A DNA stretch of 64,000 nt from Modicisalibacter ilicicola DSM 19980 (GTDB lineage: Bacteria > Pseudomonadota > Gammaproteobacteria > Pseudomonadales > Halomonadaceae): the NCBI RefSeq assembly GCF_900128925.1, contig NZ_FQUJ01000002.1:96856-160855 (forward strand). Reading direction: 5' to 3'. The notes under the pieces are model-generated. The model searched no databases, was not told the DNA's origin, and saw nothing but the letters and a program-made list of their open reading frames with translations. Both the position numbers and the translations under genes were made by a program. How positions within the stretch are numbered: position 1 is the first letter of the stretch; every line of letters begins with the position of its first letter. This document shows, in pieces, positions 27,611 through 37,987 of the stretch.

Positions 27611-28458
27611 GGAACGACGATCAGTGCAATATCGCTCTTTTCCAGCAGCCTCTCCCCTGCCACGCCGCGCAACAGCGCGTGCTCCCGGGGCAGGACCAAC
27701 GCGCCGGCGCGTTCCTTTCTGAGTAATGCGACGAGCGTCGCGATGTCTTCCCCCTCGAAGGGAATGCAGCGCGGGCTCCGCCCCTGCCGCGCGCCCCAGG
27801 CCTCGATGGCCGCCCGGGCGCGCTCGTCCTGTTCGACGCTGTGAGGCAACAGCACGAGCAGCTCCTGATTCGCGATCCGCGCCAGGCGCAGCGCTTCGTT
27901 CATGGCACGCTGGCCGGCCTCCCCTGGTGCCTGGAAGGCGACGATGGGATGCGCGCCCATCGAGGCCGACTCGCCGAGCATCATCACCCGGCAGTGAGCG
28001 GCGCCGAGCATGCGGCTGAGGGTACGACTGGTGAAGCCACCCTCGGGAGGGTGTCGCCAGCCGGCCCGATAGAGCACGAGCAGATCATCCGCCATGGTGG
28101 CGGCCAGGGCCGCGGCCTCGAGGTGATCGCGATTGATCTCGAGACGCCAGCGCAGGGCATGGCGACCCGCCGTGGCGGCGAGCAGCGACTGCAGTCGATC
28201 CGCCTGCTGGCGCAGCCGGCGTTCCAGCGCCTCCGGTGCCACCGGGCGCAGGCTTCCCGAAATCAGGCCAATCTCGCCCCCGCAGGGCAGGCTGGCGGCC
28301 CGCAGCAGCTCGGTGTCCTCGACAAAGAGTCCGACGAGCTCGGCGTCTTCGCGCTTGGCCAGCTGTGCGACCTCGTCGAGCAGCAGCTGGGCGCGACGGC
28401 CGCCGTCGAGCAGCACCACGACGCGCTGGATCAAGCGGGCATCATCACGAGTCGTCAT
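27607..28458 (-). CDS. Tandem universal-stress-like protein
   Basis: 283 residues, two weakly conserved USP-like halves. [22 protein letters not shown] with [11 protein letters not shown] starts the first half and [20 protein letters not shown] starts the second. The ATP-binding GxxG loops are not well preserved ([14 protein letters not shown]). It overlaps the upstream Lon-like protease gene by 4 bp. A regulatory role in stress proteolysis is an inference from context. Confidence 0.65.
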   Translation of the reverse strand: MTTRDDARLIQRVVVLLDGGRRAQLLLDEVAQLAKREDAELVGLFVEDTELLRAASLPCGGEIGLISGSLRPVAPEALERRLRQQADRLQSLLAATAGRHALRWRLEINRDHLEAAALAATMADDLLVLYRAGWRHPPEGGFTSRTLSRMLGAAHCRVMMLGESASMGAHPIVAFQAPGEAGQRAMNEALRLARIANQELLVLLPHSVEQDERARAAIEAWGARQGRSPRCIPFEGEDIATLVALLRKERAGALVLPREHALLRGVAGERLLEKSDIALIVVP

Positions 28459-30860
28459 GGCGATTTGCCATCCCGCCGATTGTCGCCATCACTCTGCTGG
28501 CGGCCGATGTCGGTGAATTCGCGCAGACGATCCGCGACGCGTCGATTAAGGGTATCGACAGGGAAGCAGCCGTCCGCATCACGCTCGCCGGCGGCCACTC
28601 CGGTCAACAGGCCGATGGCCTCGTCCACGCTATCGATCGGATACACATGGAAACGCTCGGCCCGAACCGCCTCGACCACATCGCGGCGCAACATGAGGTG
28701 CACCACGTTGGCCCCGGGCAGCAGGACACCGTGACTGCCATCCAGTCCCCGGGCCTGACAGATGTCGAAAAACCCTTCGATCTTCTCGTTGACGCCGCCC
28801 ACCGCCTGCACCTGCCCGTGCTGGTTGACGGAACCGGTCACCGCCAGGGATTGCCGCAACGGCGTCCTGGCAAGCACCGAGAGCAAGGCGCAGAACTCGG
28901 CCACGGAGGCGCTGTCGCCGTCGACCATGCCGTAGGACTGCTCGAAGGCCAGGCTCGCCGACAGGGACAGCGCCGATTCACCGGCGTAGCGCGAGGCCAA
29001 CAGGCGTGACAGGATCATCACTCCCTTGGAGTGGATGTTGCCGCCCAGCTTGGCCTCGCGCTCGATATCCACCAGGCCGCCGCGCCCCGGCCGCGCCGTG
29101 GCGGTGATGCGGGTGGGCCGGCCGAAGGCGTGACCGCCGAGCTGGATCACCGACAGGCCGTTGACCTGACCCAAGGCCTCCCCGGCGGTGTCGATGAGCA
29201 TGATGTCGCGCAGGATCGAGCGCTCCATGCTTTCATGCACCCGCGAGGCACGGTAGACCTGCTGGTCGATGGCCTCTTGCACATGCTCGGCGGTGACCCG
29301 ATCGCTTCCCGCCTGGGCGGCCCAGTAGTCCGCCTCCCGCAGCAGATCGCTGAAGGCGCGCCGGTGGATAGATAGACGTTCACTGTCATCGGCGAGGCGA
29401 CTGGCATGCTCGATCAGCCGCGCCACGGCGTCGCGTCCCAGGGCCTTGAGATTCGCCTCCCGGGCCAGGGTGGCGAACAGGCGCGCATAGAGTCGCTGGG
29501 TGCTCGTATCGCGCTGCACGTCTTCCTCGAGATCCGCCTGCACCTTGAACAGCTCCAGGAAATCCGGGTCGTGGGCACAGAGCAGGTAGTAGAGCATGCG
29601 ATTGCCGATCAGCACGACCTTGAGGTCCAGCGGCATTGGCTCGGGCTCCAGGGAGACGGTGCTGGCGAGGCTGTAGAGCCGCTCCAGGGATTCGATCTTC
29701 ACCCGGGCCCCGTAAAGGGCGCGTTTGAGACTCTCCCAGACGAAGGGTTGGGTGAGCACCTTGGCGACATCGAGGATCAGGTAGCCGCCATTGGCGCGAT
29801 GCAGCGCGCCGGCCCGGATCAGACGGAAGTCGGTCAGCAGCGCCCCCTGGTGCACCTGGTGCTCCACCCGTCCCACCAGATGCTGATAGGTCGGCATGTC
29901 CTCGTAGACCACCGGCGCGCCCTCCTGCTCGGCATTGTCCACCAGCAGATTGGCCTGATAGCGACTGAAGACCGACGCCATGGAGCCGTTGCTGCGCGCC
30001 TCCTGGCTGATCAACGCATTGATGCTCTCGGTCACGTCCTGCTGGATGGCGTTGACGTGCTCGACGACTCGGGGGTGATCGCGATAGGTCTCGCGCAGCT
30101 CCTCGATCAGCGGCCCTACCGAAGCCGTCGCCATCTCCTCGTTGAGTTCCCGGATGCGCTGCTGCACTTCCTTGCGCCAGCGCGGCATCTGCTGAATCGT
30201 CCTCTGCAGCTTCTCCTGCAGCGTCGCGATGGTGCGCTGGATCGCCTGGCGACGCTCCTCGGGCAGCGCCTGAAACGCCTCCACGTCCATCACCTCGCCT
30301 TCGTCGTTGCGCGGGGCGAAGCTGAAGCCGTTAGGGGACTGAATCAGGGCGATGTGATCCTGCTCGGCTTCCTTGCCGATCTCGCGAAAGGCTTCGCTCT
30401 GGCGCTGACCGAGCTCCTGCTGGATCTCGTGCAGGCGGCTCTGGTACTCGTCGCTCTCGAAGGTGGCGGGAATGGCATGCTGCAATTCGTCGACCAGCTG
30501 TTCCAGGTCGCGTCGGAAGCGCGCGCCCTTCCCCGCCGGCAATTCGATGAGGCGCGGATGGCTGCCCTGCTTGAAATCATGCAGGTAGCACCAGTCGGAA
30601 GGCGTCGGCGCCTGACGGGAACGCTCGTGAAGAAAGCGTTGCACGATCTCGTGCTTGCCGGCCCCGGACGGCCCCAGCACGAAGAGATTGTAGCCCTGCC
30701 CCTGGATGCCGGTGCCGAAACGCAACGCCTCCAGGGCCCGCTCCTGGCCGATCAGTTGATCGAGAGGTTCCAGTTCATCGCTGGTCTCGAAGTCCAGCGA
30801 ATCCGGATCGCAATGTCGATAGAGCCGGTCGACGGCAAGCGGTTCGGGATGGCCCGTCAT
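28455..30860 (-). CDS. Lon-like ATP-dependent protease (AAA_32 / S16 family)
   Basis: 801 residues. The N-terminal part has LFVLGPSGAGKHEIVQ as Walker A (about residue 60). A long coiled-coil insert (residues 150-300) follows, and the C-terminal S16 protease domain shows the catalytic Ser in MVDGDSASVAEFCALLS and Lys in GGVNEKIEGFFD. This is the LonB/LonC-like family, not housekeeping Lon. The ATG at 30860 has GAGGA 4 nt upstream; an ATG six codons earlier (30878) has no ribosome site. Confidence 0.88.
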   Translation of the reverse strand: MTGHPEPLAVDRLYRHCDPDSLDFETSDELEPLDQLIGQERALEALRFGTGIQGQGYNLFVLGPSGAGKHEIVQRFLHERSRQAPTPSDWCYLHDFKQGSHPRLIELPAGKGARFRRDLEQLVDELQHAIPATFESDEYQSRLHEIQQELGQRQSEAFREIGKEAEQDHIALIQSPNGFSFAPRNDEGEVMDVEAFQALPEERRQAIQRTIATLQEKLQRTIQQMPRWRKEVQQRIRELNEEMATASVGPLIEELRETYRDHPRVVEHVNAIQQDVTESINALISQEARSNGSMASVFSRYQANLLVDNAEQEGAPVVYEDMPTYQHLVGRVEHQVHQGALLTDFRLIRAGALHRANGGYLILDVAKVLTQPFVWESLKRALYGARVKIESLERLYSLASTVSLEPEPMPLDLKVVLIGNRMLYYLLCAHDPDFLELFKVQADLEEDVQRDTSTQRLYARLFATLAREANLKALGRDAVARLIEHASRLADDSERLSIHRRAFSDLLREADYWAAQAGSDRVTAEHVQEAIDQQVYRASRVHESMERSILRDIMLIDTAGEALGQVNGLSVIQLGGHAFGRPTRITATARPGRGGLVDIEREAKLGGNIHSKGVMILSRLLASRYAGESALSLSASLAFEQSYGMVDGDSASVAEFCALLSVLARTPLRQSLAVTGSVNQHGQVQAVGGVNEKIEGFFDICQARGLDGSHGVLLPGANVVHLMLRRDVVEAVRAERFHVYPIDSVDEAIGLLTGVAAGERDADGCFPVDTLNRRVADRLREFTDIGRQQSDGDNRRDGKSP

Positions 30861-30973
30861 GGATTCCTCGTCTCGCATGCAAAGCTTTCATGTTCGAGAA
30901 TAGCCGACGGGCCAGGACGATCAAGACCCTGAGAAACGCCGCTACAGAGCGGGAGAGGCAGGCGCGCTTGGGA

Positions 30974-31495
30974 TCACGGTTCACTGGCCACCCCGTCGTG
31001 GTGCCCCCAGCCCTCGGGAATCGATGGATCCTCCAGACCCTCGAACCGATCTGTCACGTAGCGGCTGTGGCAGGCCACGCAGGACTCGGTCATGCGATTG
31101 AAGGTCTCGACCTGGGCCTGGGTGTCCTGCCGTTCCCCTGCCTCGGCCAGGGATGCCGACAGCTGATGAAAGTGCTCATCCATCTGCAGGAACCCCTTGG
31201 GTACCGCCGCCTTCAGATCCTGGCGGTCCTGCTCGGTCAGGGACTGCTCGAGGATGAAGCTGTCGTGGATGGCCTGGCCCCTCTGCGCCACCTCGTCGTG
31301 CTTGCCCTGGACGATGGCACTGTAGGTCGCCTGCATGGCCGCCTCGATCTCGACCATCTCCTTTACCAGCAGCCCGCGCAGCTTATCGGTCAGCTTCGGA
31401 CCCACCGGTTCTGCCGCGAAAACGGCGCCGCTCAATGTCAGGCTCGCCAGCATGGCAGCCGATCCGATGGCTCTGTAAGCATGTCTCTTGTTCAT
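30974..31495 (-). CDS. Exported c-type cytochrome, cytochrome c'-like, C-terminal CxxCH
   Basis: 173 residues: signal peptide ending AVFA, an all-helical middle, and a single CVACHSRYV near residue 140, the arrangement of cytochrome c'-like and related helical cytochromes, with about 30 residues after it. It is transcribed 15 bp after an RND pump, an unusual partner. Possible roles are NO or metal binding. Confidence 0.8.
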   Translation of the reverse strand: MNKRHAYRAIGSAAMLASLTLSGAVFAAEPVGPKLTDKLRGLLVKEMVEIEAAMQATYSAIVQGKHDEVAQRGQAIHDSFILEQSLTEQDRQDLKAAVPKGFLQMDEHFHQLSASLAEAGERQDTQAQVETFNRMTESCVACHSRYVTDRFEGLEDPSIPEGWGHHDGVASEP

Positions 31496-31510
31496 GATCT
31501 ACACCTCGCT

Positions 31511-34500
31511 TTACGTTGGCTTGCTTGCATCGGGCAGTACCTCCCGGGGCGTAACATCCTCCACCCGCGCCCAGCCCAGGTCGTCGAAGATCACATACAG
31601 CGCCGGGATCACGACCAGCACCAGCACGGTAGAGGAAAGCAAGCCGAACACCACCGCGATCACCAGCGGCTGCACCGCCGCCGCCTGGGCGCTGGTCTCG
31701 GCCAGCAGCGGCAAGAGTCCGGCGATGGTGGTGGTCGAGGAGATCAGGATGGCGCGCAGCCGGTCGCGGCTGGCCTGCCCCGCCGCGGCGATGGCGGATT
31801 GCCCCGAGGCGCGGTAGCCCTTGATGAAGTGAATCAGCAGGATGGCGTTGTTGACCACGATGCCCGCCAGGGACGCCGCGCCGATCAGAGAGGGCATGGA
31901 GAGATAGAAACCCATCAGCACATGCCCCCACAACGCACCGATGAAAGCCAGAGGGATCGACAGCATGACGATCAGCGGTTCGATGTAGCTTCTGAACTGG
32001 AAGGAAAGGATGACAAAAATCCCGATCAGGCCGATCGCCAGGGCGCGCTGGATCGAACCGCCGGTCTCCGCGGAGCGGGCGACCTGTCCCTCGAAGGCGA
32101 CCGTCACCTCGGGATGGCGTTCCTGGAAGCCAGGCAACCAGTCAGTGCGGATATCGTCGACGATTGCCTGGGCATTGGCCGTGGAGGCCGCCACGTTGGC
32201 GCTCAGGGTCACGGTACGCATGCCATCGAGTCGGGTGATGCGAGCCCAGTCCCGCGCCTTGTCGATGCGGGCAGCCACGTCGAGGGGCACGCGGTGCCCT
32301 TCCGGAAGCTGCACGGTCAGATCCTCCAGATCATCCAGGCTCTGCCGGTCCTGTTCGGCATGACGCACCAGGATTTCCACATCCCGCTGGCCGATGCGCA
32401 GGGTATCGCTGATCTCGCCGAGCAAGGCGGCACGCAACTGGTTCGCCGCCTCTTGTGCGGAGATCCCCAACCCATGGGCGCCCTCGGCCAAGGACAGACG
32501 GCGCTGAGGCTTGCCGGGCCGCAGATCGTCGATGACGTTGTATACCCCCGCATAACCGGCGAGATGCTGGGCGAATTCCAGGGAGGCGGCCTTGAGTGCA
32601 TCTAGATCCTCTCCCTGCAGGCGCACCTCGATGGGCGTGCCCGCAGGCCCGAACCCGGGCTCCTGGATGATCAAGCTGACCAGCCCCGGGACATCGCCGA
32701 TCGCCCGGCGCCAGCGCATGGTCACTTCGTCCAGACTCACACTGCGTCGCTCGGCGGTGAGCAGATCGACCATCACCGTGGCGACATGGGCCCCGGCTTC
32801 CTGAGCGCTGGGGTTGTGGTTGAAACGCACCTGGATGGCACGCACCAGAGGTTCCTCACCCGGCTGCTCGGGCGTCAGGTGCGCGTCGATCTCGCGCAGG
32901 GCGTTCGTGACATGGGACGCCACCGCCTCGGTACGCTCGAGCGGCGTGCCCTGGGGCATCAAAATGCGCGCCTCTAGCACGTCGCCGTCGATCTCGGGCA
33001 TGGCCTCGCTGCCGATATGCCCGCCGGCGAGATAGCCCATGGAGCCGAGCAACAGGACCAGCACGCCACTCAGCACGGCGTAGCGAAAGCGAATTGCCTC
33101 ATCGGCAATACGCCCGACGCCTTCACGAAACGCCTCGAAGCGAGCCTCGAAGCCGGCACGCAGCCGCGACGGCTCGGCTTGCAGTCGAGGAATGCCGCCC
33201 TTGAGATGGTGCGGCAGGATCAGGAAGGCTTCTATCAGGCTCGCCGCCAGGGCGGCAATCAATGCTACCGGCAGCACCTCGAGCACATCGCCCAGCTCAC
33301 CGGCGAGAAAGGAGAGCGGCATGAAGACCGCTACCGTCGTCAGGAAGGACGACAGCACGCCGGGCAGCACACCGCGGGTGCCTGCGACCACCGCCTCCAG
33401 CGGCGTGGCCTCCTCCCGGGCATGAGCGGCGATGTTGTCGGTGATCACGATGGCGTCGTCCATGACGATGCCGATCGCCATCAACAGCGCCACCAGGGTG
33501 ATCATGTTCAACGACAAGCCGGCGAACCCCATCACCGCGAAGGCCCCCAGGAAGGCCACCGGCAATCCCAGCACTGCCCAGAGCGCCAGACGTGGCCGAA
33601 AGAACAGGCTCATCACCAGCACCACCAGCACGAAACCGATGAGGCCGTTCTCGACCAGCATCTGCAGGCGGTCGCGCACGATACTGGTCATGTCCTGGGT
33701 CACGGTCAGCGAGACCTCGCCATTCAATCGCCGGCGCTCGTTCTCGACCACCGCCTGCAAGGCATCCATCACGTCCAGGGCATCATCGCGCAGCGTCTTG
33801 TGCACCTCGAGCACCAGGGCGCGCCGGCCGTCGAACCAGACCTTCTCCTCTTCACGCTCGGGGGTTTCACGCAGGGTGGCGATCTGCCCCAGGCGAAGCT
33901 CGCCCCCAGCGGGGCTCGACAAGACCACGACCTTGGCCAGCTCGCTCAGGGTGTGACGCTGATCGGTGAAGCGCAGCTGGATGTCCTGGCGCGGGGTTTC
34001 CAGGGTACCCAATGGCATGTCGACGTTCTGACGGGCGAGGATCGCCGCCAGCTCGCTCGCCGACAGGCCATACTGGGCGAGTATTTCCTGAGGAATCTCG
34101 ATCTGCCACTGGCGCTGGGAAAGCCCTTGGATATCGACCTTGGCGACGCCGGGCAAACCCAGCAGGCGATCTTCCAGGCGCTTGGCATAATCTTCCAGGT
34201 CGGACAGCGACATGTCGCCACTCACGGCCACCGCCGCCACCAGATCGCTGCGATGCAGTTCGCGCACCACCGGCGGCTCGGCCTGCTCAGGAAAGTCGGT
34301 GATGGCCTCGACCTCGGTGGAAATATCGTCCACGAAGCGGCCGATATCGCCCTCGTCCTCCATGGTGGCCGTGGCACTGGCCAGGTTGTCCTGGGCCACG
34401 CAGACGAACTCCTCGAGGAAGTCCACGCCGGTCAGGCCATCATGAAGACGACGGCAGATCTCATCCTCCACATCCGCGGCGGTGGCACCCCGATACGCCA

Positions 34501-34639
34501 CCTCGATGCCGACCTCACCGGGCAGGTAGTCGGGAAAAGTCTCGCGCTTGAGGCTGGGAACGGCAAACAGCCCTACCGCCAGCAGCAGGATAAGAAGCAG
34601 GTTGGCGGCGGTGGGGTGACCAGCGAACCAGCGAATCAT
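31511..34639 (-). CDS. RND-family efflux permease
   Basis: 1042 residues with twelve predicted helices and two large periplasmic loops. IGIVMDDAIVITDNI in helix 4 and the C-terminal AGIVVNNAILLIHF carry the acidic and Asn residues typical of RND transporters, HAE1/AcrB-like. It would export drugs or other small compounds using the proton gradient. It overlaps the membrane-fusion gene by 4 bp. An outer-membrane TolC partner is not encoded here. Confidence 0.92.
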   Translation of the reverse strand: MIRWFAGHPTAANLLLILLLAVGLFAVPSLKRETFPDYLPGEVGIEVAYRGATAADVEDEICRRLHDGLTGVDFLEEFVCVAQDNLASATATMEDEGDIGRFVDDISTEVEAITDFPEQAEPPVVRELHRSDLVAAVAVSGDMSLSDLEDYAKRLEDRLLGLPGVAKVDIQGLSQRQWQIEIPQEILAQYGLSASELAAILARQNVDMPLGTLETPRQDIQLRFTDQRHTLSELAKVVVLSSPAGGELRLGQIATLRETPEREEEKVWFDGRRALVLEVHKTLRDDALDVMDALQAVVENERRRLNGEVSLTVTQDMTSIVRDRLQMLVENGLIGFVLVVLVMSLFFRPRLALWAVLGLPVAFLGAFAVMGFAGLSLNMITLVALLMAIGIVMDDAIVITDNIAAHAREEATPLEAVVAGTRGVLPGVLSSFLTTVAVFMPLSFLAGELGDVLEVLPVALIAALAASLIEAFLILPHHLKGGIPRLQAEPSRLRAGFEARFEAFREGVGRIADEAIRFRYAVLSGVLVLLLGSMGYLAGGHIGSEAMPEIDGDVLEARILMPQGTPLERTEAVASHVTNALREIDAHLTPEQPGEEPLVRAIQVRFNHNPSAQEAGAHVATVMVDLLTAERRSVSLDEVTMRWRRAIGDVPGLVSLIIQEPGFGPAGTPIEVRLQGEDLDALKAASLEFAQHLAGYAGVYNVIDDLRPGKPQRRLSLAEGAHGLGISAQEAANQLRAALLGEISDTLRIGQRDVEILVRHAEQDRQSLDDLEDLTVQLPEGHRVPLDVAARIDKARDWARITRLDGMRTVTLSANVAASTANAQAIVDDIRTDWLPGFQERHPEVTVAFEGQVARSAETGGSIQRALAIGLIGIFVILSFQFRSYIEPLIVMLSIPLAFIGALWGHVLMGFYLSMPSLIGAASLAGIVVNNAILLIHFIKGYRASGQSAIAAAGQASRDRLRAILISSTTTIAGLLPLLAETSAQAAAVQPLVIAVVFGLLSSTVLVLVVIPALYVIFDDLGWARVEDVTPREVLPDASKPT

Positions 34640-35994
34640 GATGTTTCTCCCAGCGCTTGCTGGCGCAGGCGCTTCGCCGCCTCCTCGTCGCGGCGTGGAT
34701 CGATCGACATGCCGCCTATCGCCGGCACCACATCATCCAGGATCACGCGATCGCCCGCCTCGAGCCCTTCCGCGATCACCGCCAGATCGTGCTGCTCGAA
34801 AGCGACCTCGACCGGTTGACGCACCAGGCGCTGTGCGTCGTCAAGCAGGTAGACCTCACCCTGATGGACCGCCGACGCAGGGATCACCATGAGTGGCGCC
34901 TCGGCCCTGGCCGCCAGGCGTACCTGGACGTACATGTCCCGCACCAGAGGCGGTCGAGTCAGCGGCGCCACGTGCCGATAGGGCTCGTCGACCCGCACCA
35001 CGACCTGGGCGGTACGGGTGGCCGGATCCAGACCGTTGGCCACCCGTACGACCCGAGCCGGCCAGCGCGCGCCCTGCCCGCCCACCAGCATCACCTCGGC
35101 ATCGAAGGCGGAAAGATCCAGGCGCTCGGCGATATCCAGGGCGCCACCGTCGGCGTCCTCGAGGGTCTGGGTGCCAAGCAAGCGACGCAGCATGTCTACC
35201 GGCACCTGCGCCACTACCTCGGCGGCGTCGATGCCATCGGCGCTGAACAGGCGCTGACCGGCATTGATGTACTGATGAAGCTCCGCCTCCACCTCACCCA
35301 GGCGCAGGTCATAGGGTGCGACGAAGCGAGTATCATCGAGGTCCTGGCGAGCCTGGGCCAGGTGTGTGGCGGCCCGTTCGGTCTCGGCTTCCAGGCGCTG
35401 ACGCCGCGAAGGCATCAGCTGCAATTCGTTCTCCAGCGACTGCACGGTCTGGCGTTGGGAAAGCGTGGCGCGCTCTTCCGTGTCTAGGCGGGAGCGCGAC
35501 ACCGCGCCGCTGGCTTCCAGGCGCCGGATACGCGACAGCTCCTGCTCGGCCAGACGCAGACGCTCGCGCTCCAGGGCCAGCAGCCGACGAGTATTCTCGG
35601 CTTCCGCCTCCAGCTGCACCTGCTCGGCAGCCAGGCTGGCCAGCTCCGCCTTGGTCTCGGCCTCGGCAAGCCGATAGCGGCTGGGGTCGATCGTCAGCAG
35701 TGGCGTCCCCTTGGCCAGCAGTACGCCGCTCTCCAGCCTGGGATGCCGCTCGACGACCCGGCCAGGCACGTTGGCGATGGCGTCCCAGCGCCGGGCGGGA
35801 CGCGCAGTGCCATAGCCCCGGGCCTCGATGACGAAGGGCAGTAGCTCGGCCTCGATGAGCCGTACCGTCGGAGTGTTCGAGGTGGCTTCATCCCTCGTCG
35901 GCGCCTGACGGTTCAAGATCAGGATCACGATCAGCAAGATGCCGATTGCCAGCCCCGCCACAACCAATAAGCCACGTCCGAGTCGAGAACTCAC
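34636..35994 (-). CDS. RND membrane-fusion protein
   Basis: 452 residues: an N-terminal signal-anchor helix, a split lipoyl domain (about 60-105 and 240-260), a long coiled-coil hairpin rich in Glu/Arg/Leu (110-230), then beta-barrel domains. It bridges the pump to an outer-membrane channel. ATGA overlaps link it both to tetR upstream and to the pump downstream. Confidence 0.9.
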   Translation of the reverse strand: MSSRLGRGLLVVAGLAIGILLIVILILNRQAPTRDEATSNTPTVRLIEAELLPFVIEARGYGTARPARRWDAIANVPGRVVERHPRLESGVLLAKGTPLLTIDPSRYRLAEAETKAELASLAAEQVQLEAEAENTRRLLALERERLRLAEQELSRIRRLEASGAVSRSRLDTEERATLSQRQTVQSLENELQLMPSRRQRLEAETERAATHLAQARQDLDDTRFVAPYDLRLGEVEAELHQYINAGQRLFSADGIDAAEVVAQVPVDMLRRLLGTQTLEDADGGALDIAERLDLSAFDAEVMLVGGQGARWPARVVRVANGLDPATRTAQVVVRVDEPYRHVAPLTRPPLVRDMYVQVRLAARAEAPLMVIPASAVHQGEVYLLDDAQRLVRQPVEVAFEQHDLAVIAEGLEAGDRVILDDVVPAIGGMSIDPRRDEEAAKRLRQQALGETS

Positions 35995-36602
35995 GATCCC
36001 TCCCCGGCCTGAATGCCACGTTGGTAAAGCAGGAAAGCACCCGGTGCCTGCTCGGCGACGCGCGCGACGTCTCCATCGATCAGCGACTGAACCACCAGCC
36101 CCTGCACCGTGCCGACGAACTGGGTGGCCGCCGCTTCGATATCCAGATCGGCACGCAACTCACCGCTCGCCCTGCCCTTCTCCAGAATGGCCGCGAGCCG
36201 TTCGCGATACCGGGCCAGCATGGAGCGCACCAACTGCTGGGCGGAGGTCGGCTCGGCGTGCTGCAACTGCCCGAGCATCAGCCGCGGCACCCCGGGATGT
36301 TCGATGATGAAGCGAATATGCGCCATGAACATGGCCTCCAGGGTCGCCAGCGGTGTCTCGGCTCGGGCGACGGCCTTCTCGAGACGCTGCATGACCTGTT
36401 CGGCGATCCAGGCCATGACCGCCTGCCAGATCTCGTCCTTGCCGGTGAAATGGCGAAACAGCGCCCCCTGGGTCACCTTCATGCGCTCGGCAATGGAAGC
36501 GGTAGTGATGCGCGCCGGGTCCTGCTCACCGCACAGTTCCACCACGGCGCGCACGGTCAGTTCCTTGCGTTCTTCGGCGGGCAGGTGCCGGGTTCTTGCC
36601 AT
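35991..36602 (-). CDS. TetR-family repressor of the RND pump operon
   Basis: 203 residues. The N-terminal helix-turn-helix is ITTASIAERMKVTQGALFRHFTGKDEIWQAVM. The C-terminal ligand domain has no recognisable specificity. A perfect 11-bp inverted repeat lies 12 bp before its ATG, next to the AAGGAAG ribosome site, so it should repress itself and the downstream pump. Confidence 0.9.
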   Translation of the reverse strand: MARTRHLPAEERKELTVRAVVELCGEQDPARITTASIAERMKVTQGALFRHFTGKDEIWQAVMAWIAEQVMQRLEKAVARAETPLATLEAMFMAHIRFIIEHPGVPRLMLGQLQHAEPTSAQQLVRSMLARYRERLAAILEKGRASGELRADLDIEAAATQFVGTVQGLVVQSLIDGDVARVAEQAPGAFLLYQRGIQAGEGS

Positions 36603-36614
36603 GGACGTCTTCCT

Positions 36615-36640
36615 TAAGATAGTAATTGGTTACTATCTTA
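36615..36640 (-). promoter_or_regulatory. TetR operator, perfect 11-bp inverted repeat
   Basis: TAAGATAGTAA and TTACTATCTTA face each other across TTGG. The site lies immediately upstream of the tetR ribosome site. The two half sites are exactly complementary, typical of a TetR-family dimer operator. Confidence 0.88.
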
Positions 36641-36775
36641 GCTGGGAACCTTGATTTCTTCCATCTCGGCTTCGCATTTCCTGGCGTATCATTCGCCACG
36701 CCGGAGGATTATCGACTCCTGAATTCCCATGACGCATGCTGGCACGCCCGCGCCTTTTTATCTGGAGTCAACGAC

Positions 36776-37981
36776 ATGGACGGCCTCTCGACCACCACGC
36801 TCTTGATCCTCTTCATCGGACTCTCGACGGCAGCGGCAATGCTCCTGCGTGCCGGTTGCGAGCGAATCGGCACACCACCGCTGGTGGGATTTCTGCTGCT
36901 CGGCATCGGTATCAGCACCCTGGATGCGAGCGTGGGCGTCATCAATGTGGAGACCGAGGTGGGCATCGAACTGCTGGCCCAGCTGGGCTTGGTGGCATTG
37001 CTGTTTCGGGTTGGGTTGGGGCTCGACCCGCGGAGGCTGCTCGCCAAGCTGCCGAGCGCCAGCGTGATATGGCTGGGGAATATCGCCATCGCGGGACTCA
37101 CGGGCTATGCAGTGGCGCAGTGGGTGCTGGGGCTGGAGCTGATAGCGTCGCTGGTGATCGCCGTCGCCCTGACCGCGACCAGCATCGGCGTGGTCATCCC
37201 GGTCTGGGAAGAGGCTGGCGACCTGAACGACGATGCGGGGACTCTAACCGTCGACGTGGCCGAACTCGACGATATTTCAGGCATCGTGTTGATGGCGCTA
37301 CTGTTTGCAGTGCTGCCGGTACTACAAGATGGTGAAGGTAACTTCTGGCTCTCGATGGGCGCGGCGGCAGGCGAACTGGTGCTGCTCTTCACTGTCTTCG
37401 TCACTTTCTGCTGGCTGTTCGCCCGTTACCTGACGCCGCGGCTTTATCGCTTGCTGCATCGCTGGGAACGGACCCCGGAGCATCTGCTCACCGTGATCGC
37501 CCTCGGCGCGGTGATCGCCGGTATCGCCGAAGTGCTAGGGTTCTCGCTGGCGGTGGGGGCACTGTTCGCCGGGATCGTTTTCAGCGCCTATCCGGAGCAG
37601 GTGCGTTCCAATGGTGCCTACGGCCTGCTCTACGACTTCTTCACGCCGTATTTCTTCATCGCCATCGGCCTGCACCTCGATCCGACGCTGATTCTACCGG
37701 CGGCCGGTGTCGGCCTGGTGCTGCTGATCGCGGCGGTGGCCGGCAAACTGATCGGGACCTATCTTCCTGCTCGGCTGATGACCGACCGGGCCTCGGCAGG
37801 GCTTATCGCCGTGAGCATGGTACCGCGTGCCGAGATCGCCATGATCATTGCGCACCAGGCCTATCAACTCGGCCCCTGGGCACTCGACGCCGAACTCTAT
37901 GGCGCCATGGCGGTAGTGACCCTGGGGACCTGTCTGCTCACTCCTCCGCTGCTGGGACGTCTACTGGCGCGGTCAGCATGA
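36776..37981 (+). CDS. CPA2-family monovalent cation:proton antiporter
   Basis: 401 residues, about 12 helices. The CPA2 core shows TSIGVVIPVWEEAG, the paired acids in VDVAELDDISGIVLM, and the unwound GFSLAVGALFAGIVF. There is no TrkA-N domain, as in short CPA2 members. In a halophile it likely takes part in Na+ or K+ homeostasis. TGGAG precedes the ATG at 36776. Confidence 0.88.
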   Translation: MDGLSTTTLLILFIGLSTAAAMLLRAGCERIGTPPLVGFLLLGIGISTLDASVGVINVETEVGIELLAQLGLVALLFRVGLGLDPRRLLAKLPSASVIWLGNIAIAGLTGYAVAQWVLGLELIASLVIAVALTATSIGVVIPVWEEAGDLNDDAGTLTVDVAELDDISGIVLMALLFAVLPVLQDGEGNFWLSMGAAAGELVLLFTVFVTFCWLFARYLTPRLYRLLHRWERTPEHLLTVIALGAVIAGIAEVLGFSLAVGALFAGIVFSAYPEQVRSNGAYGLLYDFFTPYFFIAIGLHLDPTLILPAAGVGLVLLIAAVAGKLIGTYLPARLMTDRASAGLIAVSMVPRAEIAMIIAHQAYQLGPWALDAELYGAMAVVTLGTCLLTPPLLGRLLARSA

Positions 37982-37987
37982 CCGCGT

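Noticed and set aside
29406-30932. Long plus-strand frame opposite the Lon-like protease
   Set aside because: No recognisable domain or ribosome site; codon bias follows the minus-strand gene.
33017-34819. 600-codon plus-strand frame opposite the RND permease
   Set aside because: Antisense shadow rich in Gln/His/Arg; the minus strand carries the RND motifs.
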